A stretch of 64,000 nt of DNA, from assembly GCA_037044905.1 (NCBI GenBank), contig JBAOKB010000159.1, positions 124,001-188,000 on the forward strand, read 5' to 3'. The translations under genes and the position numbers were made by a program. This document shows positions 52,850 to 64,000 of this stretch, piece after piece (the stretch's first letter is position 1; each line of letters begins with the position of its first letter). This stretch comes from Hortaea werneckii. Lineage: Eukaryota > Ascomycota > Dothideomycetes > Mycosphaerellales > Teratosphaeriaceae. Under the pieces are notes generated by a model. The model saw only the letters and a list, made by a program, of their open reading frames with translations. It made no database searches and was not told the DNA's origin.

Positions 52850-54934
52850 ATGCGCACCTCCAAAATCGCCACTGACCCGCTCTGGCAGGCTTTGTGTCCT
52901 TCATGGGCAAGAGCCATCGCACCGCGAACATCATGCGCAAATGCAACGCGTAGACGACCTGCGCTACAGTGCCTGAGCAAGTCCCACGGTCCTTGCAAAC
53001 AACAACGATGCGCATCTTCCCTCGGCACCTCGTTCTCAGATAATGATCACACTCTGCAGGACCACACAACAACACGCGAGCGATTCGCATCGCGGCATCA
53101 AACTGGCGACAAAGAGGGTCCGATCAATTTCCGTTTCAAAGCACCCAAAGACGATGGTCCAAACCACGCCCGTGCGAAGGCCCAGGAGCTTCACCAACGA
53201 CGCCAGCAGGAACAACAAGTCTTCTATCAGCAAGCCTCGACCCCGCGTCTGTATACCAAGTTGAAGGCCCTCGCATACGGTGGCCATGTAGAAGAATGTC
53301 GGAAGCTTGTCGAATGGCTGGTCCGGGAGCGGAGGGAGAAGCCGAACTCGCAGCTCTACAGCGCATTGATCCTGAGCAATGTTAGCGAAGACGATGGGGC
53401 TGCATGGCGGGTTATGGACTACCTGGAAGAGATGCGCCAGGCGGACATACAAATTGACCCCGGGATCTGCCATTCGGCACTGAAGGTGCTCAGCGTGCAT
53501 CCGGACCACCTTCTGAGGGCGGACATACTGGAATTCATGAGGGCGAGATGGTTTCAGCTGAGCGAGGACGGTGCGCATGATGTGGTAGCGGGTCTCCTGA
53601 GAAGCGGCTTGTTTGAGCAGGCTTTAGAGAGGATAGAGGGAATGAGGCAGAACAGTGTCCCTGTGCATGGATGGCTGCTAGACATGGCAGTCTACATGCT
53701 TTGCAACATCGGTGAGGTCGACGAGGCGTATCAGATCATGCGTGTGCGGCATGACAGCGGTGAGGCCAACCTCAGTCGAACGTTGTGGCATACTTTGCTT
53801 GATACCGGGAGCTCCTACCGCCATCACGCCAGCACGTCTCTAGTCTGGTCTACTCAAGTCGGCCCTGGCTACATCAACCCATCCTCAGGCATCTGTCTCA
53901 ACGTGCTCACCACTGCTTCCAAGGCTGGCGATGCAGTTCTAGCTACTGACGTCTTCTCTCACCTCTCGAAACGCGGTACGCAGTTCCAGCGTATTCACTA
54001 TCAACTTCTGATCGAATGCTATCTTGCCTCTTCAGACGACATGAAGCGAGCACTCAGCATCCTGACGATCATGGCTTTGGAAAGGATCGAGCCTTCCATA
54101 TTTGAGACGCGCGCACTCTACGCCCTCCTCCGCAACAACTCCAAACTGACCGCTGAGGCTTTTGAGACTTTGCGCGAACTGCATGACCAAGATCGCAAGA
54201 TCCCAATAGCTGCCCTCAACCTGATCATCGAGTGCTATGTCCAGCAACGAAACCTGCCAGAGGCCATGAAGGTTTACAAGCTCATCCACACTTTTCTACC
54301 GCCTGGCGACGGCGCAAGGAAGTCCTTCGCCAACATCGAAACGTTCAACCTCCTGCTCCGGGGCTGCAGGATGAACGACCCGCCGGACGAGCAGCAAGCC
54401 AGCTTCCTCGTCTCGGAATTGCTCGCGCTGAAGGTCAAACCTACGAGTCTGACGTATGACCGTCTCATTCTGGTCTTCATCGAAGCAGGTGCGAACGCTC
54501 TGAAATCCGCTCAAATCGCTTCAGATGATGCAGCTGAGCAGCAGCACGTACATCAACAGTACCAACGAGGTGTGCAGCTGCTCGACTGGGCCTATCGTCA
54601 CTTCAGTGACATGCAAGGCATCGTGTCCGAAGACAATCAAAACGCGGACGACGGCAGTATCCCAGGCTGGATCCCGCGCTTTGGCACGCTCGAGAGGCTA
54701 GCGACGCATTTGGCCAAAGTGGGAGATGTGAGATGTTGGGACGTGTTACAAGCTGGTGAGGATCATGCGGGGGAGATTGAAGGATGGGAGGCGAAAGGTA
54801 AATGGGTCAGGAAGAACGTTGAGGAAGCCTGGGAAAAGGCCCAGCAGGGCGATATGGCGTTGCCATCTGGAGGTAGCGACCCATCACTTTCATCGACCTC
54901 GCCTCAGCAGCAGGTGGAAGCGGCTGCAGCTTAA
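52850..54934 (+). CDS. Mitochondrial pentatricopeptide-repeat protein
   Basis: 694 residues, single exon, ATG at 52850. The N-terminal ~60 residues are rich in Arg, Ser and Ala with almost no acidic residues (ATRRRPALQCLSKS), consistent with mitochondrial import. From ~135 onward, helix-turn-helix PPR-like units repeat: LYSALILSNVSEDDGAAWRVMDYLEEMRQ, ICHSALKVLS, DMAVYMLCNIGEVDEAYQIM, LNVLTTASKAGDAVLATDVFSHL, ALNLIIECYVQQRNLPEAMKVYKLI and FNLLLRGCRM. Such proteins bind organellar transcripts and promote their stability or translation. The mRNA target cannot be inferred from sequence. The C-terminal tail is low complexity. It fits the mitochondrial emphasis of other genes in this window only by chance of location. 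Confidence 0.8.
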   Translation: MRTSKIATDPLWQALCPSWARAIAPRTSCANATRRRPALQCLSKSHGPCKQQRCASSLGTSFSDNDHTLQDHTTTRERFASRHQTGDKEGPINFRFKAPKDDGPNHARAKAQELHQRRQQEQQVFYQQASTPRLYTKLKALAYGGHVEECRKLVEWLVRERREKPNSQLYSALILSNVSEDDGAAWRVMDYLEEMRQADIQIDPGICHSALKVLSVHPDHLLRADILEFMRARWFQLSEDGAHDVVAGLLRSGLFEQALERIEGMRQNSVPVHGWLLDMAVYMLCNIGEVDEAYQIMRVRHDSGEANLSRTLWHTLLDTGSSYRHHASTSLVWSTQVGPGYINPSSGICLNVLTTASKAGDAVLATDVFSHLSKRGTQFQRIHYQLLIECYLASSDDMKRALSILTIMALERIEPSIFETRALYALLRNNSKLTAEAFETLRELHDQDRKIPIAALNLIIECYVQQRNLPEAMKVYKLIHTFLPPGDGARKSFANIETFNLLLRGCRMNDPPDEQQASFLVSELLALKVKPTSLTYDRLILVFIEAGANALKSAQIASDDAAEQQHVHQQYQRGVQLLDWAYRHFSDMQGIVSEDNQNADDGSIPGWIPRFGTLERLATHLAKVGDVRCWDVLQAGEDHAGEIEGWEAKGKWVRKNVEEAWEKAQQGDMALPSGGSDPSLSSTSPQQQVEAAAA

Positions 54935-56776
54935 GCGCCTGTGATCTGAATGCGGTTCGCATGTATCATAATTGGTTGTATCATACCATATAAGCAAGAG
55001 ACCAAGATCAAGAAAGTGACAACACGTTCTTGTACATCATAATCATCGTCACCAACAACGACCCGCGTCCCCATCCCCAAACGTGCAGCACCGCCTACTT
55101 GCACATCTGCAGCACTCGTGATCAGCTGATCCAAAGGGAGACACAGCGAACATGCGATGCGCAAGGATGATCGAGAACCAACACAAACCACCCATCCTCG
55201 CCCAAAAAGCAAACCCTACGGGACCACCAGTACACCAGGATTCCTTGCTTTCCCCCCTTCCCAACAAACAACCAAGAAACACAAATCGCATTGTTTTATC
55301 CCATTCCTTCGGTTGACAGCAACGACGCACAAGAGCTAGAAAAGAAGAAAGGGAGTGGGTATGGCAAGGATTTCACAATTGTGCGACGGGACCACAAGCT
55401 TAGCTGAACGACGGTGACGGTGGACGGTGAGAAAGCGGCGTGTGGGTGGCAAACTTGTTTGCCATCCACTCCCACCTCGACCTTCGCCAATCGTCTTCCC
55501 GGCCTTTCTCGTTGTCTGAGGCGGGAGAGAAAAGGACGAGATGATGAAGTCTTGTGACTTCACGTTCCGGAAGTGGTTTCGCGACCAGAGTGGTTACTGC
55601 GCGAGGTAAATTGTCACATCATACAAAGGTAAATGGTCCTCCGCCGAATCCAGACAAATTCACCAGGAGACATCATGTCCACCAAGAGCTTTGCTGCAAG
55701 GACGTTTGGAGGGGGAGAGTTAGGCAGAAGTATTAATTATATTTGCATATTAAGTGGCCCTCCCACGATTAAGAAGGTGTCTAGGCTATACTCGTCTATT
55801 CATGCAGCCGCGCAGTTACCAACCAACGCAATGCAAAGTCAACAAAAGAAAAAAGGAAGACGCTAATTATGCTATGCTCTCTCTCTCTCTCTCTCTCTCT
55901 CTCGCTCCATATCCCCTTCACTCAACCCCTCTCTTGCCCATGAATAGCTCCCCCGCATACCCGTGATTAATACCAGCAATAGAAAAGCTCGCGAAGCAAA
56001 TGGGTATCAGTGTAGCTTGCGCCCGACGCCGTGGTAGGCGCGTGTAAGTTGTAAAAGAGAAAAGTTGTGTTCCCGTGAGGGAGCAAGGTTTGTGTGTCTA
56101 TTATGCGAATGAAGACGAAAGAAAACGCCAGCTGACTCCGAGCCTCGGACGGATAGTTGTATCGAGGTTTAGTATGCGTAAGTGATGATGATTATTGCGA
56201 AGGCGGGACCAGATGATGCGAAAAAAGATGCGAAAGAAAGATCCGGTGGGGAATTCGATGATGGTGAGGAGCCTTGGCTCCTAGTGTGTGTGCGTGTGCG
56301 GAGTCAGTTGTCGGATGATGCGTCCACACGATAGCTGATCGTGTCATGTGCGTGTTGAAAATAAATGCGCCGATATGAGGTCAAAATGCAGGGCGTAGTG
56401 GATGACTCGTTTGACAGTGTCGAAACGGCAAACGAGGTAAAAAGGTAGTGTGGCGACAGTACACCCCTCCGCCCGTAAGCTGATCACGCTGAGGGCCGTA
56501 TAATCGAAACGGCAATCCGATAAGACAAAGAAAGCCAGAGTCGCTTGTGATCTTGATGTGGATGTCGAACGTGCTGAAGATGGTGTGCAGCAAGCTCAGG
56601 AAGCGGGCACGCCCCACCCGCGATCACCCGCGCCAATCCCGTGCGCATGACACCCCATTTGAGTTATCCCTGCTACAGCTTTGTTTGAGCCGCATTGTTG
56701 GAGTTCGGATACGTGCAGCAAGCCAGGGCGAACAGGGAAATTAACATAGCGCCTTTTTTGGCTTTTCTGATATTGC
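54935..56776. other. Convergent intergenic region with (CT)n tract
   Basis: 1.84 kb between the 3' ends of the PPR gene and MedA. It contains a CT dinucleotide tract at about 55877-55902. Open frames are short, overlapping and without motifs. A long 3'UTR of MedA may occupy part of it. Confidence 0.5.
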
Positions 56777-59214
56777 TCACGGCATCGAGGTCGGCTGACT
56801 CTGGTCCCCGTAATATTGCAGGGGAACAAAGCGCGTATGCTCGGTGGGCATGGTGCTTTGCCCTGTTAGTGTCGAGAATCGCGCAGGTTGATAGTCGTAA
56901 GCCTGTGCCGAGCTAGGAAGCCCTGTGGCGGGCGAAACGGCGCTGCCGTGGAGGTAGTTGCCACCGAAATCCCAGGTGCCAGTGCTCGGAGTGCGAAGTG
57001 TAGCCGAAGATGACAAGTCAGATGAGTAGTGCGCTGAAGGCTGATGCCAGGATGGCAGTGTGGTCGAGCCCGCGGTAGATCCCGGGACGGCCAGGCGCAG
57101 ATCTGGTGGGCCTGCTGATGGCCCGAGACCAAGGCCTCCTGCAGCAGTGACAGGCGCTCCTATGTGACCATGTGCGGGCGAATAGGCGTTCGTCGGTAGG
57201 ACGGCAGATGGATACCCATGTGCTGCATGGGAGGTTGTAGAGCTCGACGTCGAACGCGGCGAAGCAGCTGCCCGATGTTGATGGTCAACGCCGGTGTCTG
57301 GACCTGGGTGTGCCGTGTAACCCGGGCCTGCAGCTGATTGCAACAAGCCGGCTGTTGACGAGTAGCTTGCGGACTACGCGATTAAGTTAGCTGGATGTTC
57401 TCGCAAACCAACGGATTCCTGCACCAAGTGGGGAAGTGTGACTTACATATTTTCCAATGATCTTCTTAAGGGCCGTCGCTAAGATCCGCCATGGAAATAC
57501 CTTGACGTCTTTCTCGATGTTGCGCGGTTTGGGGTTTGGGAAGCCCATGATCAGCTTGAAAAAGTCCTCGCTATCGGCTTTCACCTTCGAGACCGTCTCA
57601 GGCCGAAATCCTTCCAGATTGCGACGGATGCGATTCTTCTCTTCAACCGTGAAGCGGACTGCAACCAATGATTCGAGCAGCGAAATGGTATCTACACTCG
57701 TGACGTAGCACAAGCGCTTCTCTGCCCACCAGATGCAGCTGACACATATGCTGTTCGGGATTCGCTCCTCGGGCGTGACGGGTTCGAACGTAGCTTCGAT
57801 CACATTACCGGATTGCGTACGTCTGAACTGTACCAGACGCCTACCGGCTTTCCATTCCTCGTCTGTCCAGTTGTCGGTCATCTTGTTGAGGTCGCCTTTG
57901 ATTTGAAGCTGAGCTTTGGCGTTGGCAGGATAAACAGTGTATGGATTGAAAGGCGAAGGTGCTGACGATCCAGTCCCAGGCGTGGTGGGTGACTGCAACG
58001 TCGAAGTTCTGACAAGAGGAGGATTGTTCGTTGCTGCGGGAGATGGAATCATGCTGGAAGGCCGTGCACTGCCTGACATCGTCGGATTTGATGGGCTTTT
58101 AGCTGATGACTGAGAAGGTTGTTTGAAGGTCCATGACGGGCTTTGTCCATGCTGAAACGTCGGGGTTGTCTGAGCGCCGTAGTACTGTTGAGCGGACGGC
58201 ACTGCTGCGTTGTACGATGGCAGCGAATAATCCGGACCGCTAAATCGGCGAGAGTAAGCATCAGGAAGGCTTGGGCGTCGGAACGGTGAAAGAGGGTTAG
58301 GTAAGGCAGCGCCACTTTGGGTGTAGGACGAAGATTGCGTTTGTGACAACGGTCCAAGCTGCGGTATGGACGACTTCTTGGACGGCGAACGACGCGGAGA
58401 GGAGGTAGGAGAGAGTTTCCGCTTCTTGGACGTCGTTTGTGGTGAGCTTCCTGAGTAGTATATCGGCGTAGGCGCATCAAGGTAAGTGAAATTGCCGATC
58501 TCTAGCTCCGGTGAGTCCCAAGCAATGAGGGAGTCATCGAAAATCAGATGCAAAGGGACCGGCGAAGGCGAATTGGTCGATTGCAAAGGAGGAGCGTAAG
58601 CCGCCATGGAGTAGCAGAAACCCTGATCGTGCTGAGCTGTCTTCTGCAGTACACTCTGACATTTGTTGGTGCCAAACATCAAGAATGCTTGTGTTGGTGG
58701 ACAGTCAAGATCGTATGCAGCTTGGAAGTAGACAGTAACTCTCGTTCCTTGCTGGCCTTGATTGGGTGTGATCGAGGTGATTACCGGACGCGGGCGAGGA
58801 GCCGTATGCAAATATGCGGGATGATGTGCATATGGCTCATAACGAGATGCGACTGGATCATGAGCTCCAGTGTACTGCTGAGCACCAGGCACTAAGGATA
58901 GCGCGGATGGGAGGCCAGATGGTACCTGCGCCTGAGTAGCTACATCGTGCTCTGTGTAGGGCGGATAAGCAGAGTGTGGCCCATAAGTGGTGTAGTCTTG
59001 CCCGTGTCCAGGTCGTGTGGCGGATTGGTAGTCTGCATGCGTCACCAAGTCAGTCATCTGCTTGAAGCTTCACATGCGCCCAGCACCGGAGCAACGCCGC
59101 GCATGCCGCGTTTCCCGATACTAAGGCAACTATGGCACGTGTGCTATAACAGCTGGGACAGTACATACCATACACATCGTAGGTCTGCGGCTTGTCGTAC
59201 TCCGACATAGACAT
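56777..59214 (-). CDS. medA: Developmental regulator MedA (medusa-like), three exons
   Basis: Join of 59214-59169, 59032-57447 and 57373-56777; ~742 residues. Exon 1 (MSMSEYDKPQTYDVY) uses donor GTATGT; the CAG acceptor at 59035-59033 restores the frame (an earlier CAG would give a stop). Intron 2 (73 nt, GTAAGT...TAG) joins KKIIGKY to SASYSS. The N-terminal half is Gln/Tyr/Pro-rich, followed by an IPT-like block (VITSITPNQGQQGTRVTVYF, ~98-117). A basic cluster (SKKRKLSPTSSPRRSPSKK, ~205) fits nuclear import. The MedA signature block spans ~370-520 (NWTDEEWKAGRRLVQFRR, NSICVSCIWWAEKRLCYVTS, KVFPWRILATALKKI). MedA proteins regulate conidiophore development, adhesion and cell-wall genes. In-frame sequence remains open upstream to 59355, so a longer N-terminus is possible. 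Confidence 0.85.
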
Positions 59215-62200
59215 CAAAAGCCCTTGTGGATCAAGCTGGGCCAAAGGCCCGTTGTCCTGCAATGATTGATAGCTTTCAACGATTGAAGTTGGCACGCCGC
59301 AGTCCTCATCGACCACTACGATCGTCTTGCTGTCTCTTCGCTCGCTCTTCTGCAATGTCTTAGTCAGCGATCAAATCTAGCGGCTGAGCACGCAGGCAGC
59401 AATACACAAGTGGTCAGGAGTGACCTAGGTCGTATGGACGAAAAGGAACGGAGCGGCAACGTACTGGATAGTGCATGCGTCCACTGGATAGCAGCTTCGG
59501 AAGTGACCACTTCGATCAAGTCAGAAGCAACTGGCGGGGGCTGTCTCCTGCAACTTGTACGACACAGGAGTTGAAGTAGGGGCGTCAGAAAAGTCCAGCG
59601 AGTGCCACAATGCGAAGGAATGCAGGGATAATGAATGGTGCGAACAGGCGTTCGGCGCGGGCAAGCAGCAGCTACCCGCCCAAGACATGCAGTTTATAGA
59701 AAGCCGCTCTTTGATGTTGGAGTCGGCGGCGTCGCCCAGCCCGCAACTGACACTGAGGCGCGGCGATCAGCCTGGGACTGGAGAGCGCGATCTAGATGGG
59801 GTCGCAGGTGTTCGCAGGAAATTTGCAAGCTCGTGCCGTTGCTGGGATCCAGAGATTCGGCACTCCGCTACTGTATGTGCCCGACGGGATCGGAAACCGG
59901 ATGCCAAAGCCACAGCTGTGTATTGGCAGTGTGTCTGTTCGACTAAAACACACGAGCCTGACCATGAGCATTAGCTTTTTGTGTATTTGAGCTGTCAGCC
60001 GAAAAAGGCAGTTGCAATCGCACCTATTAAGCCAGCCAAAGGGATTATTTCAAGAATTGAGGGTCCCGTGGCGGTCGTCAATCTCAAAAAATGCAATGTC
60101 GCCCTCGACCTGCAATACCGTCCCAGCGCTTTGAACGGCGGCTGGAGGACACCACTACAAGAAGCAAAGCAGGTTCGGTCGACAGGTCAGCTTCTGAGCG
60201 AATGGCACCGTTGCGCTTCCAGTGCTCAACACGAAGCGGCAGGAATGCCGTCTCAGAGTGAACCAAATGCGCGACTGAGCAATGATGCGGGATGTTTGGG
60301 CCCCGCAATTGTATGCTATGCTGGACTGATCGCACGTCGCACAGAATACAGACTGCCCCACTCGTTGGCGGTTGTCAGCAACAGTGTGGTCACTGGAGCA
60401 GTTCGCAGTCGAGCTCGGGTGGCTATCCAGGTAGGCGGAGTCGCGGTCTGGAATGCCAACCGCAGCGCCGGATTCTGAGTCAATAGCTTCGTAATGTCTC
60501 AGATGATTTCGAGACGCGTTCAAGATCCTGTGAGGGAGTGTGATCGAGGCGAGGACGGCTGGTCTGCTCGAAGGGTCGGCTGCTCAGGCAAGGTTAATGA
60601 CCGTGGTAAAGTATTGCGAGGCGAGGTAGGAGCGATAATCAAAGGAATGACGGGGGCCCGGCGATCAGTATCAAGGCGAGTGAGAGAACGTTTACAGGAG
60701 GCAAGCCCGAGAGGACAGCAGGGCCGCGATACAAAGCGAGATGGCCTATTCGAGTAGCTGACAGGTCCAATGACGCCAGCACGGCATCCATGGCAGCGCC
60801 GCAATGCGTCGTGTGAGGCACTGGGGGGGAGAGTGCCTCCACTGCTAGGGCCGATCAAGGCGAATGGCGGCAGTTGCGCACCTATCTTTAGGTAGATCCT
60901 TGCATGCAGCGGTCTTCCTGAAGAAGCTTAAAAGTTTAACGTCAGTACTAACAGGCGCCCTGCCGGCGCGGTAGAGTTGTCACGCCGTAGTGATTGCCCC
61001 CATTGCTGCCAACGGTCGCGCGTCTTGCGCCATTGCTCTAGGAAGCGATTCCGGTCTTACTCGGGTGGCTGGCCCGACAGTGTGTGGATGGAGCACAAGA
61101 GGGGTGCCAGTGCACAGCCATAGCAAATGCACCCGGATCCAGTCCTGTACACAGGAGTTTGAGAAGGCTATCCCTTGCTGCTGCAGACGCGAGGCGATGC
61201 TGCAAATCGCTCGCCTTGACTATCGGGGGCGCCTTCGCCATGCCATGCCCATGGACCGAGTGCACTGAACCTTGGTGCTAGCTTCAGTGCTAGGATAGCT
61301 GAGCGCGCATGCGATTGATGCAAAGACGTAGTCGCTTGGTGATGTTGACGTTCGCGGGCAGGGTTTGATTTCGACCCTACTATTTTTGGGGATCCAAGCG
61401 TCCTCTCCTCCCCAAAAAGGGCGCCCGCTAAAGCCACCGTTACGCTATACTCGGCTCTCTCCAAAATTCATCCCCAATCTCACTACCGTCTTGCTCCCCT
61501 TTGGAAGCAACAGGGAAGGGAAGATGACCAGGCATTACTCAATGCGGCCATGCACTAATTTACGCTGGCTTCATTGTCAATACCGGCATAATGTACCGTT
61601 AATCCCAATGATCTACAGGCACTACCCGTCACACCGTTGTCCATTGCGTTCCTGCATCTCGAAAACTCTCCGACCTGCGTCTAAAAGCTTCCTGATGCGG
61701 ACGTGGGTGCGGATTGGACGATGCACCTTTGCCCTCTTCACGCAGCAGCCGAGACATGGGTGCTGTTGTGTGCGGATTTTCGGCATTATCTCAGTGCAAT
61801 AGGAGCTAGAAGTGCCGTAGCTCACAACGGTCTGCCAGGCCATTCACACTCAGCAAATCAGCCTGTAGGCGACAGCCAACTCCCTGCCATCGGCTCGTCA
61901 GCGGCTCTCCTGATTGAGCATTGCTCCCTAGAAAGCACAGTCCCTCTGGAGACCATCGCATGACAGGTGCCTTGTAGCGCTACAAATTTTCGCTAGCGTC
62001 CACTGTTCTCCGCGCGGCAAACAGAAAAACTAGTAGCAGAAAAAACTTCAATTGAACGGAAAAGCCTGCAAGATTACGATGTGACAGAGTACTAGGGTAC
62101 TACTTGACGTAAAACGGGTGTATAGCGAGCAAAGACTACCGGCCGTTCCCTTACGATGAGCTAAGCAAACTTTCAGAGATCATGTGGGCCGGCAAGTTGC

Positions 62201-62923
62201 GACGGCGGGTCCTTACCCGTGATTGAAGTGCGTCCGACCGGGGGCCTGGGGGGAGGCAGGACAGTACATTTGCGCAACCGAGATAAATGCGCCTTCCTAG
62301 TCTGTGAGCAGTCCGGCGGAGAAGCGTCGCCGTAGATGATCCGGCCATGTGGCACCAAGTAGTTCGACGAAAGTTCGATAGTCGTTCATCGAGCGCTCAA
62401 TAGTGTATATACCAAGGTTGCCAATATGCCGAAATGTCAATACTCAAAGACAGCGCCAAGGAGACAGACTCATGGCTAGCGATGTCGAAATCTCATTGCC
62501 CTCGTTTCATGGCTCATTCAACCGCCTCCACGGCGCGGTATGTGTCTGTCCACGGGAGAAATCAGGAGGGTGCATTGACAAGCAGCGAACGGATCCTAGC
62601 CAGGATCCTGGACTTCAAGGGTGTTGTTGACCGTGCGATGACATACCCTGCCCTAGACAGCCTGCCAAATGCCAGCTAACTTTCGAAGGATGGACCTGGG
62701 CCGAGCGGCAAGCTCTCACGGGGGTCTCTGCTGATGCCCAATGCAAGGCGCTGAATCGCGTCCTGTCTAATACCATGACGATCGTCGAGAGCACTTCATC
62801 AGCGACATCTTCTCAAGGCGACTTAGGAGGAGCACTGAGCCGGGGAGTCCTGGCACCTCAATCGGCTGATATCTGCAACCTTGACAAATCTCTCATCAAA
62901 CAAAATCTGCAATAATCAAAACC
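59215..62923. promoter_or_regulatory. Long gene-free upstream region of MedA
   Basis: 3.7 kb between the MedA start and the end of the RRN7-like gene. Open frames (for example 59981-60478 and 61365-61802) have no recognisable domains and overlap others on both strands. Developmental regulators often have long leaders and promoters, so MedA regulation is the simplest explanation. Non-coding RNA cannot be excluded. Confidence 0.45.
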
Positions 62924-64000
62924 TCATCCTCCTTTATTACGTAGTTTGGACTCATGCGTATGAAGCTTCGACTCGATGAGGAAAACAGCTCTCACCAGGT
63001 CCTCAATAGAGGTACCGGCCAAGCCTGCGCTGCGCTGGTAGAACACCATTGCCGGTCCTTCAAGCTCCTCGACAGTGCGGTACCTTCGATAGAAGCTCCA
63101 ACGCGATTCACAGCCCTCGCATCGGAGCCCGCTTCGATTGTCCTGTTCGGTTTCAGTGTCGACTGCACCTCCCGTATCGTTCTTGTCACCACATCATCCT
63201 GAGCAGGAGCTTTTGAATTTCGCCGGTCTGCATCTGTCCCTTCCCCATTGACTGGGAAAAGCTGGAACAGGGCCCTTCTGAAATCGGCATCTTTACCTGC
63301 TTGACCACGCTCGCGCACATCTTCGGATGCAATGTTGTGCTCGAACCAATCCATGTACTCGTCAAGTCGTTCGCCTGCAGCCTGTGCTGCGTCCATTTGT
63401 GAGAAACCCATTGACTGCTCGTAGCTGAGCGTTCCAGATGGCTTTGGGTCCTCCTGGCTCTGCGAATGCAAGTCCACCCAGGCCGACCATTTCAGCGACA
63501 GCGCAGACAAGTCGCTTGCAGAACCTGGGTATCGTTTGATGTCGTCAAATGGGAAAAGCAACTTTGTTGCTACCACAACAACTGCCATCAAGTGTACCTC
63601 CGGATACTGCAAATAGTCTCGTTCCTCTTCATCTTGCTCCGCGACGTGAATGAAAAGTCCAGCTCGAGGGTATGCGCTAGCCGCTGAGTCGCTGCGTATA
63701 CCTCAATCGGCAGCGCCAGTTCTCTCAACCACCGGTACAGGACCAGCGTGGAATTAATGGGCTGCATCGCCATGCCAAATTCTGCGCCAAACATGGCAAC
63801 AATTTCTCCAATGCTTTGATGGAGCTTTGTCGCTTGAGCCATGGGCTGTGGCTCCAGTAGCTCCTGATATGTACCTGGCAATCTTTCTCTCATGCCTAGC
63901 GGTACCTCTTTCGCTGCCCTGTAGTATAACAGATCACCGTCGGTGATCCATCTGAAGAAGTCCGCAACAGTGATGGGCTCATGTAACAGCAACGCACCCA
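62924..64000 (-). pseudogene. RRN7: RRN7/TAF1B-like Pol I initiation factor with two frame breaks (5' partial)
   Basis: The 5' end lies outside the window. Three consecutive minus-strand frames carry contiguous Rrn7-like sequence. Frame 1 (64000 to ~63649): LHEPITVADFFRWITDGDLL, GMRERLPGTYQ, LALPIEVYAATQRLAHTLEL. Frame 2 (~63609 to ~63142): YPEVHLMAVVVVATKLLFPF, LSALSLKWSAW, REVQSTLKPNR. Frame 3 (~63095 to stop 62924): SFYRRYRTVEELEG, SIEDLVRAVFLIESKL. Breaks fall within 63610-63648 and 63096-63141, each a one-base shift in the same direction, with too little room for introns. Rrn7/TAF1B is the cyclin-fold, TFIIB-like subunit of the Pol I core factor. Since this is normally an essential single-copy gene, assembly indels are as likely as true decay. 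Confidence 0.72.

Noticed and set aside
59215..59355. Upstream in-frame Met for MedA (MQKSERRDSK)
   Set aside because: Possible but not supported by a recognised conserved N-terminus; the MSMSEYDK start was preferred and the alternative is noted in the entry.
59981..60478. 165-codon open frame upstream of MedA
   Set aside because: No domain, mixed composition, and overlapped by several equally long frames on the other strand.
61365..61802. 145-codon open frame
   Set aside because: Composition rich in Arg, Cys and Pro without pattern; no homology recognised.

Overview
This window looks like nuclear DNA of a filamentous ascomycete. Dothideomycetes, probably near Mycosphaerellales/Capnodiales, is my inference from protein style and cannot be proven here. 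Supporting signs are short introns (mostly 53-57 nt, many with CTAAC or CTGAC branch-like sites), fungal-specific families (STU1/CLASP, SPO71, MedA, LHP1, RRN7), a GH7 cellulase, and a 4.9 kb AT-rich block with the signature of repeat-induced point mutation (RIP). I find no rRNA, tRNA or CRISPR.

Layout. 1-3.7 kb: 3' part of STU1/CLASP. 4.2-7.7 kb: a DUF4097-like HSG-repeat protein and a two-exon EthD-like protein. 7.7-9.3 kb: gene-poor DNA with long G/C homopolymers. 9.3-14.2 kb: a mitochondrial group of three genes (mL44, a three-exon NDUFB4-like complex I subunit, NAM9/uS4m). 14.6-16.2 kb: La protein LHP1, with an unusual in-frame coding-like extension past its stop. 17.2-18.2 kb: a dual-specificity phosphatase. 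19.3-24.3 kb: a GT41 O-GlcNAc-transferase-like enzyme with TPRs. 26.5-30.1 kb: BMS1. 30.3-35.2 kb: a RIP-degraded DNA transposon with 35-bp terminal inverted repeats. 35.5-35.8 kb: a tiny PBI2/I9 proteinase inhibitor. 36.5-39.4 kb: SPO71.

At 40.6-47.7 kb four genes lie on the plus strand: a GH7 glucanase, an A-T-C NRPS-like enzyme, an ABM-fold protein, and a 99-aa secreted precursor with two Kex2-flanked, two-cysteine repeats. The precursor is visible only after splicing and is the most novel item here. The last three could form a small specialised-metabolism or peptide locus; this is inference. 48.4-50.5 kb: a three-exon type I membrane protein. 50.9-54.9 kb: LSM4, a GFA/CENP-V-like protein and a mitochondrial PPR protein. 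56.8-59.2 kb: the developmental regulator MedA, with 3.7 kb of gene-free DNA upstream. 62.9-64.0 kb: an RRN7/TAF1B gene with two reading-frame breaks, running off the window end.

Splice sites were chosen by eye from GT/AG, branch-like motifs, frame continuity and family resemblance. No database search or transcript data was available.
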